Below, piece after piece: positions 56,365 to 64,000 of a DNA stretch of 64,000 nucleotides. The position numbers and the translations under genes were made by a program. Below the pieces are notes generated by a model. The model saw only the letters and a program-made list of their open reading frames with translations. It did not search any database and was not told where the DNA came from. This DNA comes from Chlamydomonas sphaeroides (Eukaryota; Chlorophyta; Chlorophyceae; Chlamydomonadales; Chlamydomonadaceae). Where the stretch lies: assembly GCA_001662425.1 (NCBI GenBank), contig BDDC01000001.1:36759-100758 (forward strand). The letters run 5' to 3'. The stretch's first letter is position 1. Every line of letters starts with the position of its first letter.

Positions 56365-59300
56365 ATGGCATTACACAGTATCTTCCGACCGCCGGGCTTG
56401 CGGCCCGGCATGCGCTGCATGCCGGCGGCGCCCAGCGTCGCGCCACGAGTTGCGCCGGTCGGCAGCCGTGTTATCCGCGTCATCAATGCTGCTGGTGACG
56501 ATGACTCCTGGGCTGCAGACGACAATGCGCCAGCGAAACGTGTCTTGGTCCCGCGCAACCGCACGGCAGGGCCACGCGACGGCGGCCGCGGCGACGAGCG
56601 CGAGGGCGACGGCGACAGCCGCCGCAGCCGTGACTGGGAAGGGGACAGGGAGCGGGACCCGGAACGCCGCTTCGACCGCGGTCCTGGCCGGGGCCGTGAC
56701 TTTGGCCGGAGCCGCGGCGGGGGCCGAGGGCGATTTGGCCGTGACCGCGACCGCGACGGCGATGAGGGCCGCTGGCAGAGCCGCAGCCGCGGCCGCGACG
56801 GCGACGACGATGAGTCCTTCGGCGGTGGCGGCGACGAGGACCGCGGCAGGGACCGGTGAGCTGGAGGGGGCCACCGGACGGCTCTGTCCTCGACCTTGCG
56901 CATAGCAGCGGCCATGTCGCTCTCTGCTTGGTACCGGTAGCTTCATCGCCCGGGCTCGTTGTTTGAGCCTGTTGCAACCATCACTCACGCTGTGTCTGCG
57001 CCGCTGCCGCCGCAGCCGACGTGGCCCTCCCGAAGACGGCGCGTGGGAGCGGCGCGGCGCCGACCGCCGCTCGGACCGCAACGAGCGTGACGGCGGCTGG
57101 GGCCGCGGCCGGGACCGGGACCGGGGCGACGACGGGGACCGGGGTCGCGAGTGGGCGCCGGGGCCTCGCTCGGAGCGCCGCCCGGACCGCGAGCGCAGTG
57201 TTAGCCGCGAGGCCGACGGCGACAGCGACTGGGCCCGGGGCGGCTCCCTAGGCCGGGTCAGCCGCCCAGACCGGGACACGGACGGGGAGCCGGAGCGCCG
57301 CTCGGCTCGTGACGGTGGGCGCGATGCGGGCGGCGGCGACGCCGACGACGGTGGCGAGGACGCCTGGGCCCGTGGCGGCGCCGTCGTCCAGGACAGCGGC
57401 CGGGACAAGGACGGCGACGCGGACAGGGAGCGGGGCCGTCGGCGGGACGACGAGGGCGATGGAGGTCGCGGCTGGGGCCGGGGCGGCGACCGGGAGCGGG
57501 AGCGTGGCGGCGGCGGCTGGGACCGAGAGCGCCGCTCGGACCGCGACGGTGGCCGTGGCCGGGGCGGCGACCGCGGCCGCGGCTGGGGTGGCGACCGGGA
57601 GGGCGGACGCGGCTGGGGGCGCGGCGGCGACCGGGACGGCGACCGCCGCCGGGAGCCGCGCTCAGACCGTGATCGCGAGTGGCGCGGAGACCGGGACCGG
57701 GACGGAGAGCGCCGCCGGGAGCCTCGCTTCGACCGCGATCGCGAGTGGGGCGGAGGCAGGGACCGCGACGGCGACCGCCGCCGGGAGCCTCGCTCTGACC
57801 GCGGCCGTGACTGGGGCGGTGATCGGGATCGGGACGGCGACCGGAGCCGGGACCGCGGCTGGGACCGGGACCGGGAGCGCGGCGGCGATCGGGACCGCCG
57901 CCGCGGCGGCGACCGGGACGGCGACCGCGGCGGCGACCGCGGTGGCGACCGTGAGCGCGGCGGCGATCGCGAGCGCAAGCGGGGCCCCGACATGGAGGAA
58001 ATGTGGCAGCACCTGGCGCGTGTGGACAAGGACCTGCAGCGCACCGCCCGCTTCCAGGCCCTGGTGCAGGTGGGGCCTACAGGGGCGTGCCGTTGACGTT
58101 GCGCGGCGCGTGTGCGTCCTTGCGTCCTGTGTGCATGCACGCGGCGGCGCCCTGGCGGCGCCCTGGTGCACGGCCGCGGCACGGGGCTGGGCGCCACGGC
58201 ACTGCCGTGGGGTCGGCGCCGCAGCCCAGGCCGCGCTCGCCGTCCTTTGCCGCCACGGTGGCGATGCCCGCAACGCCGCCATGCCGACAGCGCCGCTGAC
58301 CCCCGGACCCCGCCGCTGCATGTGCCGCTCCGTGTCACCCCCTTCCCCCCGCTCTCAGCTGCTGCGGGTGGAGGGCGAGGGCTCGTACGTGGGGCTGGTG
58401 GGCGGCTCGCCGCGTGAGGCCGACGCGGCGGACGACATCTTTGACGAGGAGGACGACGAGGAGGCGGGCAGCCGCATGTCGCGGGGCATCAAGCGGCCGC
58501 AGCTGGACCCGCGGTAGGCCCCGAGGGCCCCGCTAGCCAGCAAGCCAGCCAGGCGGCTTGTCCGCGCAACCCCGGGTTGCAGCCTGCTGCGACAGTCGTG
58601 CCGCGTGCCGTGCGCTGCCCTTGCCTCCGCCTCCCTCTCATCCCCCACGCCCTGCACCCTCCCTCCCGCCCGCCCCTCCTGGCCGCCCTACCCGCCTGCA
58701 GCGACCAGCGGCTGATCAAGGAGCTGGTCGCGGGCGTGACCCGCATGCAGCGCCGCCTGGACTTCATCCTGGCCAAGCTGACGGGCCAGTCGCCCACCGA
58801 GTGGGAGATGCTCGCACGACTGGTGCGTTGACGCCCGGCAGCTTGCAGGCTGGGTTGGGAGCGCGGCCCTGATGTGTAGGCTTCGGCCGCGATCCTCCGC
58901 GATGAAGGCCCACGGCGCAGTGGGCCTCCACATGTCGCCGGCTGCGTCCTGAAACCGTTGCGCCTGGCATTGGCGAGCTGGCCGCCCCGACTGCCGGCCT
59001 CCTGCCGAGTCATCAACATGGCTCATTGCTCTTCCTGTGCCGTCCAGCCCTCCTTACGTGCCACCCACCACCCACGCCGCCCGCCACTCCCCAACCCGCC
59101 AGATCCTGCGGCTGGGCCTGTTCGAGCTGACGGACCGCAAGCTGGCCGCCCACGCGCTCAGCGAGCACGTGACGCTGGCCAAGGCGGCGGTGCGGCCCGA
59201 CCTGGGCGCCTTTGTCAACGGAGTGCTGCGCTCCGCTTCCCGGCACATCGAGGCTGGCACGCTGCCCACACCCGAGGTGCGCTCCGGGCTGGCCGCCTGG

Positions 59301-62013
59301 GTGCTTCAGCACCTCAGCACCTAGCCCTCGACATTGCAAGGCAACCCACAGCACGCTGCACACCCGAGGCGACGCCCAACATGTGTCCTGCGCCCGACGA
59401 GCTGGCGGTTTCACGGGGTGCCCGCGACTCCGTCTCGCCCCCCCACCCCTGCCGACACGCCCCTCACCCTTCCCCCATGCTGCTCCGTGCTGTCCCTCCT
59501 CGCCACTCGCAGGCGGAGCCCAGCACCAGCGGCCAGGACCCCAGCGGCCGCCAGGCCTCCCGGCGGCTGGCCTGGCAGTACTCGCACCCCACCTGGCTCG
59601 TGTCTCGCTGGCTCAAGCAGTTTGGGCGCGAGGCCACGGAGGTGCGGGGCGGCGGGCGCAGGGCAGTGGGGGGTGCATGTGGGGCGCTAGACCGGAGCAC
59701 GCCGTCGCTTGCGAGGTGTACCGCTCATTGGGGGCTATAGGGGCCTGCGGCCACCTGCGGTAACTCGGGGTCTCCAGTCGTGCCGTGCTCCTCATCCTTG
59801 CTGGGCCCCACCCTGGCCGCCCCGCCCCAGGTGCTCATGAAGCACAACAACACGCCACCCGTGCACACGGTGCGCCGCTGCGGTCAGGGGCTTGCGCGAA
59901 CCAAACCAAGCGTTCTGCCCCTCGCTACCGCTCTCTCTGCCCCTCGCTACCGCTCGCCGCCTTCCTCTCGGCACCCGCTTTGCTCACGTCACCACGCGCC
60001 CCGCCCCCCGCCGTGCACATGGTGTGCCGCCGGGCCCACGCAGCGCAATGCGGAGCCGGCCGGCCGCAGCCCCCGTCCGCCCCATTTTCCGCAACTGCCC
60101 TGCCCACGACCTCGCCCCGGCCCACACCCGCCTGCCCGTAACCCCTGCCCTGCCCTCCCCTGCCCTCCCCTCCCTCGGTACATCCCCTCCCTCGGTACAT
60201 CCCCTCCCGGGCGCCCCGACGCAGGTGCGCGTCAACACGCTGCTGCCGGGCGCCACCGCGGCAAGGCTGCTGGAGGAGCTGCGCGCCGAGGGCGTGGAGG
60301 CGGAGCTGTCGCCCTTCCTGCCCGAGGAGTTCATCCGCGTCACCTCGGGCCTGCAGACGCTGCTGGCCGCGGTGAGCCCTGCGCCGCCGCCGCTGCATCA
60401 CCAGCGACAGCCGCGGGGCGAGAGCCACGGGGGGCCTCACGGCCGGTTTGGTGGCGGCCGGATAGCGCAGCTGCAGGCGCGATCCAGGCCGTGCTTCCAT
60501 GCCCAACGGGTGCCAGCCCTCCGCCTCACGCTTCACGCCGCTGCCGCCACCGCTGCCGCCACTCTCCCTCCCCCTCCCCTCGCAGGGCTTTGTGTCGCGC
60601 GGCTCGCTGTACGTGCAGGACGAGAGCGCCGGCCTGGTGGTGGCGCTGCTGGACCCACGGCCGGGCGAGAGCCTGCTCGACTGCTGCGCCGCGCCAGGAG
60701 GTGCGCGGCTGCTCCGCAAGCCAGCCGCCGCACACACCCGTCCGCGAGCTCACGACCCGCGCCCCCCGCCAGCCGCCTCCCCCAACCTCCCAACCCTGAC
60801 CTCCGCCTTCTTTCCCGCCTCGCTCCCCGCCCCCGTGACAACTACCGACAGGCAAGACGCTCTTTGCGGCAGCGCGCATGGAGGGGCGCGGCTCCATCAT
60901 GGCGCTGGACTTGTCGGACCGCCGCCTCAAGGCGCTGCGCCGCACCGCCGAGTCGGCGGGCGTGGGCGACATGGTGTCTACGCAGCCGGAGGACCTGCGG
61001 CACTTTGCCGAGGTGCAGGGCCCGCTGGAGTCGTGGCGCCAGGAGCAGCAGCGCTGGCTGCAGGGCGGCGGCCGGCCGGTGGCGGCGGAGGAGCGGCGCG
61101 GGCGCGGGAGGAGGGAGGAGGGCGGCCTGGGCGGCGGGCCCGGGGAGGAGGACGAGGAGGAGGAGGAGGACGAGGAGCGGGAGGGCGGCCGCGGCGGCGC
61201 GAAGCTGTACGACAAGGTCCTGCTGGACGCGCCCTGCACTGGTGGGTGTATGGCACATCCGGGTTGCCGTACGGTACGATGGTTGCAGGACCCAAGCCGC
61301 TGCTCGCCCTGCCTGCGCACGCTTACAAAGCACCCTAGGGTACCTGCAGCGCCGCACCCCACCCCGCGCAGCTCCTCACGTGCCCTCCCCCACCGCCACC
61401 CAACCTCTGTGCCCCCGCCCAGGCACGGGCGTGCTGTCCAAGCGCGCCGATCTGCGCTGGCGCCGTGAGCCCGGGCAGCTGGAGGAGCTGGTTGCGCTGC
61501 AGGTGGGGCTGTGCCGCGCTGCCAACTTCTCAGCTATGCGGCAGCGCAATGCACAGACCTATCTAGCTACCGTAACTACTCTTATACATGATTGCCCTTC
61601 ACACTCCTGTCGCATCCGGCGCTGATTTGGCAGCACGTCGCTTAAGTTTCTCGCCAACCCGCTGCCTGTCCTGTGTTACTTGACCTGCAATGCAGGCCGA
61701 GCTCATACACTCTGCCGCCAGGCTGGTGGCGCCAGGCGGGGTGCTGGTGTACAGCACCTGCAGCATCGAGCCAGAGGAGGACGCACGCCAGGTGGCGGCC
61801 TTCCTGGAGCGCCACCCGGGCTTCGAGCTGGAGCGGCCGGTGGCGGTGGAGGCCGGGGCGGCAGCGGCGGCAGAGGGCGGCGCTGGGAAGCAGGGCGGCG
61901 GCAGCGTGCGGCTGCCGGCGGCGGTGGTGACGGCGGAGGGGTACATGGCGACGCTGCCGCACGTGCACGGCACAGATGGCGCGTTCGCGGCGCGGCTGCG
62001 GCGGGTGCGGTAG
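56365..62013 (+). CDS. RsmB/NOP2/Sun-family rRNA m5C methyltransferase with ~500-residue Arg/Asp/Gly-rich N-terminal region
   Basis: Twelve exons: 56365-56855, 57016-58069, 58359-58513, 58702-58822, 59103-59276, 59513-59641, 59831-59869, 60225-60371, 60586-60700, 60852-61241, 61423-61502, 61696-62013; 1,070 aa, all phases consistent. The start resembles an organelle presequence. Residues about 75-490 are low-complexity (GGDRDRD, RRREPRSDRD, RGWGRGGDR units). Then the NusB-like RNA-binding domain: RTARFQALVQLLRVEGEGSY, DQRLIKELVAGVTRMQRRLD, ILRLGLFELTDRKLAAHAL, DLGAFVNGVLR. The methyltransferase part has VQDESAGLVV, the SAM loop DCCAAPGGKT (about 802-811), VLLDAPCTGTGVLS with the motif IV Cys, and VYSTCSIEPEE with the catalytic Cys. 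An acidic/Gly insert sits before motif IV. RsmB methylates C967 of 16S rRNA; a plastid or mitochondrial target is likely. TAG at 58514-58516 and TGA at 58829-58831 fall inside introns. Confidence 0.85.
56580..57990 (+). repeat. Degenerate Arg/Asp/Gly-coding repeat tract
   Basis: Imprecise repeats of GGCGACCGGGACGGCGACCG-like units coding Gly-Asp-Arg-Asp runs, in both exons 1 and 2 of the RsmB-like gene. The tract has no stop in either exon in the sense frame and also leaves a long antisense frame open. Confidence 0.8.
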
Positions 62014-62736
62014 ACTCGCTGGATGGATGTGCTAGCGTGCGTGCGGCGGGCAGGGGAGCATGGGCCGGGCGGGAGACAGAAAGCGGCAGCAGTGATGTCA
62101 CGCTCATGTTTCAGCAGTGCGGCGGCGGCCAGGGGAGATTCCATCCTGGCGGCGGCCCTGTGCCAGCAAAGGCTGTGCGACTAAACGCTTTGACTCCTGC
62201 CGGCAAGGCAGCGCATAAGGCGTCACGGCAGCGCGTGTACGCGGGTAGCTGGCGGCCTGGACGCTTCACCTAGGCGTCGTGCAATGCAAGTGTGCCTAAG
62301 CAAGCAGCCACGCGGCTCCGTATGTATGCCGGGCCACAGGAAGATGGCATTCGTGCCGTTTGGTGGTTGGTTTCAGCGATCTCTAGCCTCGTGGCAGCCT
62401 GCATCGACGCTCGGCGCCTCCATCAGCTGCTCCGCGCGCGGCCAGGGCCACATATATCCCAGGCGCCGAGGCAGGCCGAGGCCGCTTGCGGCTCGCATGC
62501 AAAGCAGCGGCGGCGCGCGGCGGCGAAGCTGTGTTCAGCTTTGCCTATCTCGGCAAACAGGGCCCACATTGCCAGGAGCGTCCAGGAGGCACTGCGGCGA
62601 GGCAACTTGCAGGCCGACCTGTGGCGCAGCGAGGGGGGGGGGGCCGTGAAGCTCACGGCCGCCCATGCAGGATGAGCAGACAGCAACAGTGAGCCCCGTG
62701 CATGCACCACTTTGCTTGTGTTGATCCGCGATCGTC
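62014..62736. other. Intergenic region between RsmB-like gene and family copy D
   Basis: 723 bp, 3' UTR of the methyltransferase gene and upstream sequence of copy D. No TGTAA found and no other feature recognised. Confidence 0.4.
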
Positions 62737-63292
62737 ATGTTGCGGTCCACTGCTGCGATCTCGGCTCGCTGCTGCCAACCGCGGCCACAGCGCTGCTGTG
62801 CCGCTCACGCACAGCACAAGGGCATCCAGAATCCCCCCGCGGAACGGAAGGCATCTGAACTAGTGCTGAGGCTCCCGGACGGCATCACGACATCGCCAGC
62901 GTCTACTGACCCTGCACTGCTCGCCGAGCTGCGTCACATCCACGGGCTTAACAAGAGGTTACTCGTGGCAATCCAGCAGCAGGCGAAGCTGCTGAGCATC
63001 CAGGGGGCCATCGGCATCACAGGCAGCTTGCCGTTCACGTACCGAAAGCAAGACTCCAGCTACGGCCCAGCCAGACTATGACGGCACCAACCTCGTGCGC
63101 AAATTTCTTGTCAACGAGCTGTGGAGCTGGTACACATGGCTACCAGATGATTACGTCTGTGAGGACGATGACGGGCAGTGGACACAGGCAGCATTTCACG
63201 CGCAGCTCAAGAACCACGTCCACGGCCTGACCGGCATGAAGGCGGAGGTGGTATGGGTCGACAGCGCGAAAAGATACCACTTGACATTTTAG
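62737..63292 (+). pseudogene. Family copy D, diverged and frameshifted
   Basis: ATG 62737 opens a frame with a Cys/Arg-rich start, then the conserved block DPALLAELRHIHGLNKRLLV and GSLPFTYRKQDSS; it stops at TGA 63079-63081. The adjoining frame, shifted by one base at about 63062-63085, continues the C-terminal domain: YDGTNLVRKFLVNELW, TWLPDDYVCEDDDGQW, AFHAQLKNHVHGLTGMKAE, DSAKRYHLTF, TAG 63290-63292. Line by line this matches copies A and B (DGGRL..., WLPD, AFAAAL, TG.RPVV, LHVRF). It lacks the membrane helix and coiled coil, and base composition is less GC-biased. No intron of usual size fits, so it is either a pseudogene or a single-base sequence error in a real gene. Confidence 0.65.
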
Positions 63293-64000
63293 AGAGAGAG
63301 GTGCGGAAGTGCAAGCCGGATGCGGGGTAGGAAGGGCTGGCATGACCAGCATAATAGGGCCGACACACCGGCTGGGGCGGGGCCCGTGTATGCAGGCGGG
63401 GCCGGCTCCTGGCCCCTCGCTCCTCCGGCCCTGTCGTTATGTGTGCACGGCCAGGTCTTTCTTTGCGCAATGTATGATCCTGGCCACCCTTCCTGGCGGG
63501 CCGATGATGTCCGCCACGTCCAGGTGCCACCGGCTGTGGACCAGCCCGATGGCGCCGCCGGCACAAAGTGGTGGCTGTGCCGTGGGGCCGTACAGCAGCA
63601 GCCCGCCCATCACGCCGATGGTGGTGATCCCCGCCGGGTAAGCCGCCAGTGTGGCGGCGGCAGCGGTTTACTACGCGGCATCGCCGTCGCCGTGGCTGGA
63701 GGGCGATGCCGGCAGCAGGTGCAACACAGCTTTGGAGGAGGAGGCGCCGGCGCCGTCGGCTTGCGCCATCAGCGCTGCTGCTGGCGGGTCGCGACACGTG
63801 GAGACAGTGCTTCAACCAGAAGTCGCGGCGGATGCGTATCTCGCTGCAGTCATCCCTTCATCAATAGCGGGAGCTGTGCGGATCTTAGCGGAGCAGCGGA
63901 AGCTCCGGCCGGTTGGTCGTTCTGGGCTTCGCTTTAGTTCAATCATGCTTACGAGAGGTGTGAGGCTACGAGCGGAGTGTCCGTGTGCTGACTCTCGGAT
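63293..64000. other. Right end of window
   Basis: No confident gene. An AG-rich run follows copy D. A minus-strand frame without its own start (63667-63437) codes for a hydrophobic stretch and is listed separately. Confidence 0.4.
63437..63667 (-). CDS. Possible exon of an unidentified membrane protein
   Basis: A 76-codon open stretch ending at TAA 63439-63437. It contains a hydrophobic segment (AYPAGITTIGVMGGLLLYG) and a second, weaker one (CAGGAIGLVHSRWHLDVADI), then IIGPPGRVARIIHCAKKDL. It has no upstream Met before the hydrophobic part and no clear acceptor, so it may be a terminal exon or chance. Not recognised. Confidence 0.25.
   Translation of the reverse strand, partial: TAAAATLAAYPAGITTIGVMGGLLLYGPTAQPPLCAGGAIGLVHSRWHLDVADIIGPPGRVARIIHCAKKDLAVHT

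Noticed and set aside
56371..58338. 655-residue antisense frame that reads like an SR-rich splicing factor
   Set aside because: It is the complement of the GDRD repeat tract. The sense frame joins conserved RsmB sequence through phased introns, while the antisense frame has no domain outside the repeat.
58359..58831. Separate gene ending at TAG 58514-58516 or TGA 58829-58831
   Set aside because: Both stops lie after good GT donors, and the residues on either side (LLRVEGEGSY, DQRLIKELV, then ILRLGLFEL) are consecutive parts of one NusB-like domain.
1..64000. CRISPR arrays, rRNA, tRNA
   Set aside because: No spaced direct repeats, rRNA segments or cloverleaf-like sequence were noticed. A tRNAscan run would settle the tRNA question.

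Overview
The window is nuclear DNA of a green alga, most likely a chlorophyte of the Chlamydomonadales/Sphaeropleales type. The evidence is very high GC, short exons split by many GT..AG introns, TGTAA polyadenylation motifs after several stop codons, and eukaryote-only proteins (EME1, CCT-theta, MCTS1, MRS2, RAP protein). I rebuilt the gene models by hand from reading frames, splice sites and intron phase. In all eleven multi-exon models described here the exon phases fit together; in the RAP and MRS2 genes one exon edge or the start stays open.

Layout, left to right: 3' end of an ACT-domain (bHLH-type) protein (+); EME1-like partner of the MUS81 nuclease (-, 11 exons) divergent from a histidine-phosphatase-superfamily protein (+, 8 exons); a tandem array of a family I do not recognise (-, two intact single-exon copies and one decayed copy); a RAP-domain organellar RNA-binding protein (-, 12 exons); about 5 kb of transposon-derived sequence at 20.4-25.6 kb, holding a decayed Gag-like reading frame split by a hAT-like MITE with an intact 8-bp target duplication; two thaumatin-like genes (+) on either side of an F420-dependent-NADP-reductase-like gene (+); CCT8 (-, 12 exons) and a NOPCHAP1/DUF4598-like gene (-); an AAAP amino-acid transporter (+) divergent from the latter; an MRS2/CorA magnesium channel (+) with a large proline-rich insert; a plastid-type Rossmann-fold protein (+); MCTS1 (-) divergent from an RsmB-type rRNA m5C methyltransferase (+) that carries a ~500-residue Arg/Asp/Gly-rich N-terminal region; and a fourth, frameshifted member of the unrecognised family at the right end.

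Most genes are housekeeping genes: DNA repair (EME1), protein folding (CCT8), ribosome and snoRNP biogenesis or translation (NOPCHAP1-like, MCTS1, RsmB), organelle RNA metabolism (RAP) and transport (AAAP, MRS2). Three head-to-head pairs with 321-362 bp between start codons suggest shared promoters. The points that look new are the RsmB N-terminal region, the four-member family, the MITE with its tandem-repeat interior, and the in-frame TAG at the front of the RAP gene.
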